The notes under the pieces were generated by a model that saw nothing but the letters and a program-made list of their open reading frames with translations, was not told the DNA's origin and did no database searches. Made by a program: the position numbers and the translations under genes. Shown in pieces: positions 53,635 through 62,442 of a stretch of DNA of 64,000 bases (positions are counted from its first letter, which is position 1; each line of letters opens with the position of its first letter). Location: positions 1,302,001 through 1,366,000 of the forward strand of contig NZ_CP083954.1 of the NCBI RefSeq assembly GCF_006442975.2, in the 5' to 3' direction. Source of the DNA: Mesorhizobium sp. B2-1-1 (GTDB lineage: Bacteria > Pseudomonadota > Alphaproteobacteria > Rhizobiales > Rhizobiaceae).

Positions 53635-54451
53635 AAAGCCCTCCCTCGTTCTGGGTGCGTCTGGCGGCGCGGCGGCGCAGGATTTCGGCGACGGTCATCA
53701 GCAGGAAGGAGGCGACCAGCAGCAGCGTGCCGAGCGCGAGCACGCCCGGCAGTTTCGCCGCGAAGCGCAACTGGCCCCAGATATAGATCGGCAGCGTCGC
53801 CTCGGTACCGGTCAGGAAGAAGGCGATGATGAACTCGTCCAGCGAAATGGTGAAGCAGACCAGCAGGCTGGAGATGATTGCCGGCGCCACCATCGGCAGC
53901 GTCACCCGCCGGAAGGTGCCGAAGGCGCTCTCGCCGAGGTCGGCCGAGGCCTCCTCGAGGCTGCGATCGAAACCCTCGAAGCCGGAGGTCAGCACCGTCA
54001 TCGAATAGGGGATGCAGACCAGGACATGGCCGAGCACGACGGTAAACAGAGAGAGGCTCAAGCCGAGCTGCAGCATCACCAGCAGCATCGAGATGGCGAC
54101 GATGACTTCCGGCAGCACGAGCGGCGCCATGATCAGACCGTTGATGGCCCGCCGGCCGGGATAGCGGTAGCGGGTGATCGAGCGGGCAGCGAGGATGCCG
54201 AGAACCGTCGAAAGGACGGACGCCGAGACGCCGACGATCAGGCTGTTCCAGGTGGCGTCGAGCAGCGCCGGCGTGTTGGGCAGGTCCTCGTACCATTTGA
54301 GGGTGTAGCCGGTCAGCGGGAATTTCGGTGTGGCCGCAGTGTTGATCGAAAAGATCGGCAGGAAGATCACGGGCAGATAAAGGAAGCCGACATAGAGGAA
54401 GGCGTAGGCCGACAGCCAGCCGCCCGGCAGCAGACGTCGCGCCGCGCTCAT
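53627..54451 (-). CDS. PotC-like ABC transporter permease
   Basis: 274 residues, six helices. Seen: YAFLYVGFLYLPVIFLPIFS, GLIMAPLVLPEVIVAISMLL, and the EAA loop LEEASADLGESAFGTFRRVT followed by LPMVAPAII. Overlaps the upstream permease stop by four bases (ATGA). Confidence 0.93.
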   Translation of the reverse strand: MSAARRLLPGGWLSAYAFLYVGFLYLPVIFLPIFSINTAATPKFPLTGYTLKWYEDLPNTPALLDATWNSLIVGVSASVLSTVLGILAARSITRYRYPGRRAINGLIMAPLVLPEVIVAISMLLVMLQLGLSLSLFTVVLGHVLVCIPYSMTVLTSGFEGFDRSLEEASADLGESAFGTFRRVTLPMVAPAIISSLLVCFTISLDEFIIAFFLTGTEATLPIYIWGQLRFAAKLPGVLALGTLLLVASFLLMTVAEILRRRAARRTQNEGGLYA

Positions 54452-55365
54452 CGCGCAAGCCTCTGGGCGGCACGGATGACCAGCACCGTGGCGCCGGCCA
54501 TCAACGTCACGACCAGCATGGTGGTGACGGAAAGGGCGGCGCCCAGCGGCCAGTTCGAGGCCTTGCCGAACTGCGCCTGGATGGCGTTGGCGATCATGAC
54601 GCCGTCCTTGCCGCCGACGAGTTTGGGGGTGACATAGTCGCCGACCGTCGGGATCATCACGATCAGCGCCGCCGAGATGATGCCTGGCGCCGACAGCGGC
54701 AAAGTCACGCGAAGGAACGAACGAAAGGGACCATCGCCGAGATCCGTAGCCGCCTCCACCAGGGTCCGGTCGATCTTCTCCAGCGAGACGAAGATCGGCA
54801 GGATGGCGAAGGCCGCCCAGGCGTGGGTCAGCGTGATGATGACGGCGCTCGAATTGTAGAGCAGCGCCGTCGACGGCTCGTTGATGATGCCGAGGCCGAT
54901 CAGCCCGGAGTTCAAGACGCCGTTATAGCCGAGAATGACCTTCCACGACATCACGCGCAGGAGATAGCTGGTCCAGAACGGGATGGTGATGAGGAACAGC
55001 CACAGGCTCTTGTGGCGGCCGCCGTGGAAGGAAATGAAATAGGCGATCGGATAAGCCAGGACGACGGTGAAGAAGCTGACCGTCAGCGAGATATACAGCG
55101 AGCGCCACAACAGATCGCGATAGATCGGCTCGGTCAGGGCGACGCGGCAGTTTTCCAGCGTGAAGGTGCGGTCGATGGTCAGATAGTTCTGCGTCCAGAA
55201 GGAGTGGGCGATGACCACCAGGATCGGCAGGACCAGGAGGATGAGCGCGTAGAGAAAGGTTGGGCTGATCAGGGCAAAGCCCTGCACGGGTTCGGATTGC
55301 AGAAGGGCATTTCGTCTGGCCCGCGTCATGCGCAACGGGGGCGACCCTTCCACCGCCGCCGTCAT
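54448..55365 (-). CDS. PotB-like ABC transporter permease
   Basis: 305 residues. Helices include GFALISPTFLYALILLVLPI and SLWLFLITIPFWTSYLLRVM; EAA loop VEAATDLGDGPFRSFLRVTL followed by PLSAPGIISAA. ATG 55365 has CGGAGTC upstream; the longer open frame upstream crosses a repeat and looks non-coding. First gene of the permease-permease-ATPase operon. The binding proteins are encoded apart, at 48.9-51.2 kb. Confidence 0.92.
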   Translation of the reverse strand: MTAAVEGSPPLRMTRARRNALLQSEPVQGFALISPTFLYALILLVLPILVVIAHSFWTQNYLTIDRTFTLENCRVALTEPIYRDLLWRSLYISLTVSFFTVVLAYPIAYFISFHGGRHKSLWLFLITIPFWTSYLLRVMSWKVILGYNGVLNSGLIGLGIINEPSTALLYNSSAVIITLTHAWAAFAILPIFVSLEKIDRTLVEAATDLGDGPFRSFLRVTLPLSAPGIISAALIVMIPTVGDYVTPKLVGGKDGVMIANAIQAQFGKASNWPLGAALSVTTMLVVTLMAGATVLVIRAAQRLAR

Positions 55366-55479
55366 TGCCAGACTCCGGGGGGCAGGGCTCCGGCTGTGAT
55401 CTCGGTTGCTGGCCTGGAGCGTCCCGCCATGCGGTATCCCGTTGGACTGGCGCCGGCTGTTTGTTCCCAATTTTGTTTT

Positions 55480-55529
55480 GGAGCGCGATCGAACGCAAAA
55501 CCGGTGACCAGTTTTGCTGATCGCGCTCC
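55480..55529. repeat. Nested intergenic palindrome
   Basis: Outer arms GGAGCGCGATC (55480-55490) and GATCGCGCTCC (55519-55529), inner arms GCAAAAC (55495-55501) and GTTTTGC (55511-55517) around CGGTGACCA. The whole could fold as a long two-part stem. Such elements are dispersed in Mesorhizobium-like genomes. Confidence 0.8.
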
Positions 55530-55599
55530 GAGCTTGCCGGCTTTCTTTCATCATGCCCGCATCCGCGGATTGAAATCAAGCGCTATTTCTGAGATATTG

Positions 55600-55617
55600 A
55601 TTGAACGGACATTCAAC
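55600..55617. promoter_or_regulatory. BetI-type operator 2
   Basis: 18-bp inverted repeat ATTGAAC-N4-ATTCAAC, 84 bases before the aminotransferase start and 235 bases from the divergent permease start. Confidence 0.8.
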
Positions 55618-55700
55618 ATTGTGGGGATTATGCCGGAAATTTCCAGCATTGCCGGCCAAATTTCGAAATCCTGAATTCGACAAGTGATGTGGAGATGACG

Positions 55701-57119
55701 ATGGCGGCTGCGAGGGACCTGAAGGCGAGCGAAATGGCCGGAGCCGGAGCTGCCGATGCCGTCGAGTTGGCCAGGCGCCATCTCGTCCAGCCTTGGCCGT
55801 ATGCCGGTTCGGTCGGCGCGGAAGCGCGCGCGCTGATCGGCGAAGGCGACGGCATCTACATCACCGACGGCACCGGCAAGCGGTTGATCGACGGGCCGGC
55901 CGGCATGTGGTGCGTCAATGTCGGCCATCGGCGCGAGGAGCTCGCCAGGGTGATGTACGACCAGGCGATGGCACTGTCCTACAATACGCCCTGGTACACG
56001 ATGAACGCGCCGTCGGCGGAACTTGCCGGTCGCATAGCAGGTCATGCGCCTGGCGATCTCAGCCACGTCTTCTACACCACAGGCGGCTCCTCGGCGGTGG
56101 AGACGGCGCTGCGCTTCATGCAGTTCTACAACAATGTGCGGGGCCGGCCGGAGAAGAAGCTGATCCTGTCGCGCGGCGGCGCCTATCACGGCTCGACCTA
56201 TCTGTCGGCCTCGCTCAATGGCCGCCCGCGTGACCGCGACTGGATGGACGGCGCCGACGAGCTGGTGATCAAGCTGTCCTCGCCCGATCCGTTCCGTCGT
56301 CCGCAGGGCATGAGCATGGCTGATTTCACCGACTTCCTCGTCGACCAGTTCCGCGACACCGTCGCGCGAGTCGGTGCTGACCGGATCGGCGCTTTCGTCG
56401 GCGAGCCGGTGCAGGCCTCCGGCGGCGTTATCGTGCCGCCGGACGGCTACCTCAAGCGCATCCGCGAGATCTGCCGCGACAACGACATCCTCTATGTCTC
56501 CGACGAGGTGGTGACGGGCTTTGGACGGCTGGGCCATGTCTTCGCCTCCGGCGATGTGTTCGGCATCGATCCCGACATGATCACCTTCGCCAAGGGTGTG
56601 ACGTCAGGCTATTTCCCGCTCGGCGGCGTCATCATATCGGAACGGCTGCTGGAGGAACTGCGCCGGTCGAACCATCCCGACGCGATGTTCGGCCATGGCC
56701 TGACCTACACCTCCCATCCGGTCGGCTGCGCAGTGGCGCTCAGGAATCTCGACCTTCTGGAGCAGGGCGTACTTGCCCACACGCAAGCGGTCGCGCCCTA
56801 CTTCCAGGCGCAGCTGAAGACGCTGGAAGAATTGCCGTTGGTCGGCGAGGTGCGCGGGCTGGGATTGATGGGCTGCGTCGAATGTGTCGCCGACCGCGAA
56901 AGCAAGGACCCGCTGCAGCTCGACAAGGATGTCGGCAAACGCATCGACGCGCATTGCCACGAGCTCGGCCTGCTGGTGCGGCCGCTGATCAACATGTGCG
57001 TGATGTCGCCGCCGCTGGTCATCACGCGCGAGCAGATCGACGACATGGTCGGCATTTTGCGCGAGGGCATTTCGCGCACGATGGATGATCTCAGGAAAGA
57101 AGGGGTGTGGCGGGGATGA
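55701..57119 (+). CDS. Class III aminotransferase (omega-amino acid/putrescine-pyruvate type)
   Basis: 472 residues, PLP enzyme. Seen: WCVNVGHRREELARVMYDQA, YTTGGSSAVETALRFMQFYN, YHGSTYLSASLNGRPRDRDW, the PLP aspartate in ILYVSDEVVTGFGRLG and the PLP lysine Lys298 in FAKGVTSGYFPLGG. SpuC/omega-transaminase subfamily. ATG 55701 has GGAG six bases upstream; in-frame GTG 55689 is weaker. Likely transaminates the amine-derived product. Confidence 0.9.
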   Translation: MAAARDLKASEMAGAGAADAVELARRHLVQPWPYAGSVGAEARALIGEGDGIYITDGTGKRLIDGPAGMWCVNVGHRREELARVMYDQAMALSYNTPWYTMNAPSAELAGRIAGHAPGDLSHVFYTTGGSSAVETALRFMQFYNNVRGRPEKKLILSRGGAYHGSTYLSASLNGRPRDRDWMDGADELVIKLSSPDPFRRPQGMSMADFTDFLVDQFRDTVARVGADRIGAFVGEPVQASGGVIVPPDGYLKRIREICRDNDILYVSDEVVTGFGRLGHVFASGDVFGIDPDMITFAKGVTSGYFPLGGVIISERLLEELRRSNHPDAMFGHGLTYTSHPVGCAVALRNLDLLEQGVLAHTQAVAPYFQAQLKTLEELPLVGEVRGLGLMGCVECVADRESKDPLQLDKDVGKRIDAHCHELGLLVRPLINMCVMSPPLVITREQIDDMVGILREGISRTMDDLRKEGVWRG

Positions 57120-57193
57120 CGTTCTTTCTTCGCCCCGCATAGGACGGGGAGAGGAGCGCTCTCACCGATGGTTTCGCCAATTATCGGCGTCGC

Positions 57194-58396
57194 CTATCCA
57201 CGCGACCGCAGCGCGTCGTTCAAGTTCCACATGTCCTTCTCCTCCGGCGCCGTTTCGAGCCCAAGCACGGGGATCTGCCTGCGCAGATGGTCGTGGTGGG
57301 TGCGCACTCCGTATTCGAGGTCGGAGAGGTAAAAACCCTCGAAGGCTTCCGACAGCATGGATTCGTTCGACCACACCGAAAGCTGGACATCCTCCGACAT
57401 GGTGTCGCGGTCGATGCGGAAGGAGAGATAGCGGGCCGCAGCCTGCTCGCGGCTTTCGTCGCGATAGCGGTAAATGGCGCCGCGCAGCAGGGTCTCACCC
57501 GTCGACAGCGGGAACTCCTGATAGAACTGCACCGATTCCGGCATCACCGAGAGGACGGCATTGGGGAAGATGCCATAATAGACCCAGGCCTTCTTCAGAT
57601 AGTCCGGCAGATGCGCCGGCTCCGGCGCGATCTTGACGTAGTTCCTGACGCTCCAGCGACGGCCGGCATGCGGGTTGTAGCTGGCGAAGGAGCGCGACAC
57701 GCCGTTGACGAAGGGTTCGTCGAAATAGGTCGCGCCATAGAGGTCCTGCAGGGCCGGGTGCGCCATGGCGACGTGATAGCCCTCATTGTCGACGTCGCGC
57801 ACCGACTTCCAGTTGACCGGAGTTTTCTGGGTCCAGATGCCCCAGGAGGGCACCATGTCGGCGGCCTTGTAGTGCGAGAATTCGGGCTCGATCGGCTTCA
57901 TCAGCTCGGCGACGGAGGGCTGCGGGCCGCCAGCGCGGAAGCGAATGAAGATAAAGCCCATCCAGACCTCCAGATCGAGCGGCATCAGGCCGAACTCGGT
58001 CTTGTCGAGATCGGGAAAGGAACGCGGGCGGGCAGCGCCGCGCAACGTGCCATCGAGATTGTAGACCCAGCCGTGGAATGGGCACACAAGCGCGTTCTTG
58101 CAGTTGCCCTGGCTGTCGGCGACGACACGGCTGCCGCGATGGCGGCACATATTGTTGAAACCGCGCACGACGCCGTCCTTGCCGCGCACGATCAGAGCGC
58201 GTTCGCCGACGACGTCCATGGCCAGGTAGTCGCCTGCGTCAGGGATGTCGCTGACATGTCCGGCGATTTGCCAATGGTTGCGGAAAACGTGCTCCTTCTC
58301 GAGTTCGAGGAGGGCATCGGAATGGTAGCTCCAGCCAGGCAGTCCCCGCCGGTCCCAATCGTTGGGAATGGCCACATCACGGAGATGCGGGTTCAT
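57194..58396 (-). CDS. Rieske non-heme iron oxygenase, alpha subunit (quaternary-amine type)
   Basis: 400 residues. Rieske cluster ligands Cys84 and His86 (NNMCRHRGSR) and Cys105 and His108 (VCPFHGW); mononuclear iron site in RDVDNEGYHVAMAH. The family includes choline, glycine-betaine, carnitine and stachydrine oxygenases as well as aromatic dioxygenases; cluster context favours an amine N-demethylase. No reductase gene is adjacent. ATG 58396 chosen from the conserved start; operator 3 ends 19 bases upstream. Confidence 0.9.
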   Translation of the reverse strand: MNPHLRDVAIPNDWDRRGLPGWSYHSDALLELEKEHVFRNHWQIAGHVSDIPDAGDYLAMDVVGERALIVRGKDGVVRGFNNMCRHRGSRVVADSQGNCKNALVCPFHGWVYNLDGTLRGAARPRSFPDLDKTEFGLMPLDLEVWMGFIFIRFRAGGPQPSVAELMKPIEPEFSHYKAADMVPSWGIWTQKTPVNWKSVRDVDNEGYHVAMAHPALQDLYGATYFDEPFVNGVSRSFASYNPHAGRRWSVRNYVKIAPEPAHLPDYLKKAWVYYGIFPNAVLSVMPESVQFYQEFPLSTGETLLRGAIYRYRDESREQAAARYLSFRIDRDTMSEDVQLSVWSNESMLSEAFEGFYLSDLEYGVRTHHDHLRRQIPVLGLETAPEEKDMWNLNDALRSRG

Positions 58397-58414
58397 AAAA
58401 CGTCTCTTCTTTTT

Positions 58415-58432
58415 ATTGAATATCCGTTCAAT
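58415..58432. promoter_or_regulatory. BetI-type operator 3
   Basis: 18-bp inverted repeat ATTGAAT-N4-GTTCAAT, the most symmetrical of the three, 19 bases before the Rieske gene start, where it would block transcription or early elongation. Confidence 0.82.
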
Positions 58433-58835
58433 ATAATCATATTTTTCATTGAAATGCAATGGCTTGTGGAAACGAGCATATTTTCGAAAGAAAATTGGCG
58501 CGCCGATTTCAATCCAATCCGATGTGACGGCTGGCCCCGAAAACCCCGGAGAATCCGGGCGTTAGCCCGGGTTTCAAAGCTTGGTTCCGGCAAGGTTTCG
58601 AAGCAAATCCTGCCACGGCGGAAGCCGAGGCAAAAGGCGTCGCCGCGCGTCTTGCCCGCTTGCCGATCCGCCGAGCCGAGATCGGCAAGCGGGCGCGTGA
58701 TGCCCAGTTGGTGGGGGCTGCCGCGGGTGCCGTTTCAAGGCGGTTACAATATCAGATTCACACCAGCTTTCCGCTGATACAGAGCGCGACTAAGTTCGTT
58801 TTATCAAAAAAAGAAAGTCAACGAAGGGGATGATG
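58433..58835. other. Gene-free interval with a long hairpin
   Basis: About 400 bases without a gene. The part next to the Rieske gene is A+T-rich. A 15-bp perfect stem, GCCCGCTTGCCGATC (58654-58668) and GATCGGCAAGCGGGC (58680-58694) with an 11-base loop, lies in the middle. Confidence 0.7.
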
Positions 58836-59246
58836 ATGCATGCGAAAGTTCAGATTGCCAGCAACGACCGCCGGTCCCAGGCTCCGGAGCGCGTTGGCCG
58901 CCGCCCGAAGCTGGCGTTGCGCCAGCGCGCCAGCGACCACCCCATGGCGATGTTCATGGCGCTGGCTGCTTGCGCCTTCGCCGGCATGGCGTTCGCGCCG
59001 ACGGTCGGCCCGGCCTTTGCTTCGCTCAATCCACCGGCCAACGTCGTCGGCGGCGCAATGACCACCACCAGAACCGCACGCCTGCCGATGCCGATGGTCG
59101 ACCTTGCCTGCAAGGGTCAGGCCTGGGGCGCCGAGAGCGTCGATTGCCTGCGGGCCATAGCCGAGCAGTCCGGAGCCCACAAAGCCCGTGCGGTCCGGAC
59201 GATCGCCAATGCCGCGCCGCTGACCAATACGCCGAATATTTTCTGA
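58836..59246 (+). CDS. Hypothetical exported or membrane-anchored protein
   Basis: 136 residues from the third of three adjacent ATGs, chosen for spacing to AAGGGG (58824-58829). A basic N-terminal region (RVGRRPKLALRQRASDH) precedes one hydrophobic helix (PMAMFMALAACAFAGMAFAP) and a tail with two cysteines (VDLACKGQAWGAESVDCLRA) resembling short rhizobial exported proteins. Function unknown. Confidence 0.6.
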   Translation: MHAKVQIASNDRRSQAPERVGRRPKLALRQRASDHPMAMFMALAACAFAGMAFAPTVGPAFASLNPPANVVGGAMTTTRTARLPMPMVDLACKGQAWGAESVDCLRAIAEQSGAHKARAVRTIANAAPLTNTPNIF

Positions 59247-59328
59247 GTTCGACTGAAACATGGTTCCGAAGCGGCTCCGCTTTGGAACGTGCCGCGGCGC
59301 TCCCCGAGCGCGTCCAGCGCTCCCTTCG

Positions 59329-59360
59329 GCTCCCGCCGCATGTCGGCCGGGGGCTTTTTT
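59329..59360 (+). terminator. Intrinsic terminator
   Basis: GCTCCCGCC (59329-59337) pairs with GGCCGGGGGC (59345-59354) with one bulge and a G-U pair, followed by six T (59355-59360). It ends the gene at 58836-59246; a second hairpin (GTTCCGAAGCGG/CCGCTTTGGAAC, 59263-59288) lies just upstream. Confidence 0.7.
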
Positions 59361-59376
59361 AACCGGTTGGTACGGT

Positions 59377-61464
59377 CTATCCCTTCGAAACCACCTGGTC
59401 GGCAATGGCGGAAAGCACGCTGCGCACATCCAGCGTGCTGAACGGTTTCTCCAGGATCTGCGGACGCTGCAAGGGCGGCAGCGCCTCGATTTCGGCCTTG
59501 GCGCCGATCAGGTCGCCAGTGACCAGCACGAAACGCCGCGCCAGTTCCGGTCTTTCGGCAAGCAACTCTCGATAGATGGTCATGCCGCTTGTTCCAGGCA
59601 TGCGCAGGTCCGAAAAGACGATGTCGGGCGGCATGTGGCCAGCCAATATGGCTGTGGCCGTGTCCCAGAGGGGCGCGATCCGTGACTTGATGCCCATCAG
59701 TTCGAGTATGTCGGAGAGCGAACCGGCGACGTCGGGCTCGTCATCGATGATCAAGGCGTGGCGCAGCCCGCTCGATCGCGGCTGGCCCTCGCCGGCGATG
59801 GCGACGCCGGCTACAATGGCCGGCAGCTGGACGACGAAACGGGCGCCACTTGGCAGCACTTCCTCGAACCAGACATTGCCATTGTGCCGCTCGATGATCG
59901 ATTTCGAGATCGACAGGCCGATGCCGGTTCCGACGCCGACCGGCTTGGTGGTGAAATAGGATTCGAAGATGCGGGACCGGATCGCTTCCGGTACGCCAGG
60001 CCCATTGTCCTCGACCGAGAAACCGGGATCGCCGCGCTCGCTGCGGAAGGTCCGCACCTTGATCAGCCGGTCGCCGCCTATGCCTGCCAGCGCATGCTGG
60101 CTGTTGATGAGGAAATTGGCGGCCACCTGGGTGACGTGATCGGCGTCGGCCATGGCCAGCAACGGGCCAGGCGCGAAATCGGTGTCGATGATGATCCCGC
60201 TCGAGCGCGCGCCGTAGGCGGTCACCTCGAGCGCCGCGCGGATCACCTGGTTGAGGTCCGTCTCGGCCCGCTCGGTCGGATGCAGCCGGACCATCGACAG
60301 GAAACTCTTGACGATACGGCCGCAGCGCTCGGCGGCGGCGCGAACTTTCTCGGCGCGAACCTTGGTCTGCGGATCGGAGGCGAATTCGTGCAGCAGCGTC
60401 GACTGGGCGACAACCACGGCCAGCGGGTTGTTGAGCTCATGCGAGACGCCCGCAAGCAGCGAACCCATCGCCGCCATCTTCTCGTTCTGGTGCAACTTCT
60501 CGCGCTGCCGATTGATCTCCTCCTCGGCGCGCAGCTTGTCGCGCAGGTCGCGGATGGAGCCGAAGATCAGGCGGCGGTCGGCGACCCGCATCTCGGTCGC
60601 CGTCAGTTCGATGGGGAAAATCTCGCCGGCGGCGTTCTGGGTCACCGTCTCGAGCCGCTGTCCGACCATTGGCGCGCCGCGGCCGGACATGTATTCGGCC
60701 CCCGACGCATAGCCCTTACGGTAATAGATCGGCACGATGGTGTCGAGCAGGTCCTTGCCGAGGATATCGCTGCGCAGGAAGCCGAACATCTTCTCGGCGG
60801 CCGGATTGAATTCGACGATCGAGCCGGTCTCGTCGATGACGAGGATGGCATCGAGCGAGGCTTGCAGCATGGTGCGGCGGATGACCTCGCTGGCGTGGGC
60901 GTCGGAGGGCGAGCGTTCGATCGCGTCGCCGATGGCCAGCGCGATGATATGCAGCGTCGCTTCTTCCTCATCGGTCCATTCGCGCTCCTCGATACAGTCA
61001 TTGACCGCCAGCGTCCCCCACAGGTGGCCATGCGCGAATACGGACACCGACAGGAACGACTTAATGCTCTGTTTCTCGAAGTCGGCTCTCAGGAAGCCCT
61101 CGAGGTCGCGCGTATGGCCGGCGAAAATCTTGCCCTGCCGTTCATCCTCCTGCAGCCGTTCCAGCAGCGGATCGGCGTTGATGATCGACTGCACGATCAC
61201 CGTCGGCGAGGCCAGCTCGCCACCGACCACGGGATCGATCCAGTAGGCGGCCACCGACTGGGCAAATCCCTGGCCGGGCAGTTCGCGCAGGCGGAACAGG
61301 ATGCCGCGCTGGCAGTCCATTGCGCGGCAAAGCGTTTCCAGTATGGCTTCCATCTCGCGCTGCCAGTCGCCGGCCTCGCGCAGCCGCCGCACCACGCGCA
61401 CGGCCGCCATCGCCGCGCCTTGCCGGCCGTCTTGCATGTCCGTGCCTGCTGCTTCAGCGGTCAT
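59377..61464 (-). CDS. GAF-PAS hybrid histidine kinase with receiver domain
   Basis: 695 residues, soluble. GAF at about 30-180 (ILETLCRAMDCQRGILFRLR, FLSVSVFAHGHLWGTLAVND), PAS at about 195-320 (ASLDAILVIDETGSIVEFNP), HisKA with His342 (AGVSHELNNPLAVV), HATPase_c (GPGVPEAIRSRIFESYFTTK, GTGIGLSISKSI), and a C-terminal receiver with Asp619 (IVFSDLRMPGTSG). ATG 61464 was preferred to an in-frame TTG 61488. It lies next to two response-regulator genes, a likely cognate set. Confidence 0.9.
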   Translation of the reverse strand: MTAEAAGTDMQDGRQGAAMAAVRVVRRLREAGDWQREMEAILETLCRAMDCQRGILFRLRELPGQGFAQSVAAYWIDPVVGGELASPTVIVQSIINADPLLERLQEDERQGKIFAGHTRDLEGFLRADFEKQSIKSFLSVSVFAHGHLWGTLAVNDCIEEREWTDEEEATLHIIALAIGDAIERSPSDAHASEVIRRTMLQASLDAILVIDETGSIVEFNPAAEKMFGFLRSDILGKDLLDTIVPIYYRKGYASGAEYMSGRGAPMVGQRLETVTQNAAGEIFPIELTATEMRVADRRLIFGSIRDLRDKLRAEEEINRQREKLHQNEKMAAMGSLLAGVSHELNNPLAVVVAQSTLLHEFASDPQTKVRAEKVRAAAERCGRIVKSFLSMVRLHPTERAETDLNQVIRAALEVTAYGARSSGIIIDTDFAPGPLLAMADADHVTQVAANFLINSQHALAGIGGDRLIKVRTFRSERGDPGFSVEDNGPGVPEAIRSRIFESYFTTKPVGVGTGIGLSISKSIIERHNGNVWFEEVLPSGARFVVQLPAIVAGVAIAGEGQPRSSGLRHALIIDDEPDVAGSLSDILELMGIKSRIAPLWDTATAILAGHMPPDIVFSDLRMPGTSGMTIYRELLAERPELARRFVLVTGDLIGAKAEIEALPPLQRPQILEKPFSTLDVRSVLSAIADQVVSKG

Positions 61465-61623
61465 TTTCAGCCATTGTTGCGGTGCCAAGCGGATTTCATG
61501 CGCCGCGTTTCAAATCCTTGTTTTTATGCCTTGTCCCAAATCCAAGAGCGTTTTTGGGCGACAAGTATTGCGACGGGTCCGTCCACAGACCAGCACAGGC
61601 GCGGGAGCAATCCCCGCGCCCAC

Positions 61624-62349
61624 TTAGTGGCCGTCGCCGGCCGGCAGCGAGAAGATATAGCCTTCGCCGCGCACCGTACGCAGGAATTTCGGGCTGGCCG
61701 GATCCGTTTCTATCTTCTTGCGCAGGCGCATGATGCGAATGTCGACCGCGCGCGAGGATTCCGGATCTTCGGTGAGGCCGATCGCTTCGGAAATGGCAGC
61801 ACGTGTCAGCAGCCGGTTGGCGCGGGTCAGGAAAACCTCCAGCACGTCGAACTCGCTCTTGGCCATGTCGATCACCGCGCCGTTGGCGCCGGTGACCAGC
61901 CTGCCGTCGAGATCAGCCTGGAAGGAGCCGAAAGCGACGGAGCGGCGGGGATCGCTCGCCTTTTGGCCGTGCATCGGCGCGTGCTGCGGAACCCGGCGCA
62001 GCACGCTGCGGACCCTGGCCAGCACCTCGCGCAGCTCGTAGGGTTTGACGATGTAGTCGTCGGCGCCGAGCTCAAGTCCGACGATGCGATCAAGCGCGGT
62101 GCCGGCGGCGGTGGCATAGATGATGCCGATCGGCAGTCTCGAGCGCAACCAGCGGCCGAGCGATAGCCCATCCTCACCCGGCATGGCGATGTCGAGGATG
62201 GCGAGGTGGAATGATTGCGTTTCGACCAGGCTGCGCGCGGCGGCCGCGGTTTCGGCAGTCGCCACGTCATAGCCGGCGGCGCCGAGATATTCGGCGACCG
62301 CCTCTCTTAGATCGGGCTCATCCTCGACAATTAAAATTCTTGCCCGCAC
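61624..62349 (-). CDS. OmpR/PhoB-type response regulator
   Basis: 241 residues. Receiver: acidic pair in ILIVEDEPD, Asp53 in LAILDIAMPGED, Lys in YIVKPYELREV. Output winged helix: KSEFDVLEVFLTRANRLLTR, RAVDIRIMRLRKKIETDPAS, LRTVRGEGYIF. GTG 62349 gives a standard start; ATG 62397 or GTG 62409 would add a non-conserved leader. The hybrid kinase on the same strand ends the set; partner inferred. Confidence 0.9.
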   Translation of the reverse strand: MRARILIVEDEPDLREAVAEYLGAAGYDVATAETAAAARSLVETQSFHLAILDIAMPGEDGLSLGRWLRSRLPIGIIYATAAGTALDRIVGLELGADDYIVKPYELREVLARVRSVLRRVPQHAPMHGQKASDPRRSVAFGSFQADLDGRLVTGANGAVIDMAKSEFDVLEVFLTRANRLLTRAAISEAIGLTEDPESSRAVDIRIMRLRKKIETDPASPKFLRTVRGEGYIFSLPAGDGH

Positions 62350-62442
62350 GATGCGCTCGCTCCCACTTTCGGTGGAAAGTAGATTGGGTATAAACATGAT
62401 GTCCAGCACTCATATCGGGTTGCCAGGAAATGGTTGGAAAAC

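Larger units (their letters stand above)
55366..55700. other. Divergent promoter region of importer and aminotransferase
   Basis: 335 bases with no gene. It contains the REP-like palindrome at 55480-55529 and BetI-type operator 2 at 55600-55617. Confidence 0.7.

Noticed and set aside
59758..62166. Long open frame (802 codons) on the plus strand
   Set aside because: Lies antisense to the hybrid kinase and PhoB-type regulator, whose domains are certain; a high-GC shadow frame.
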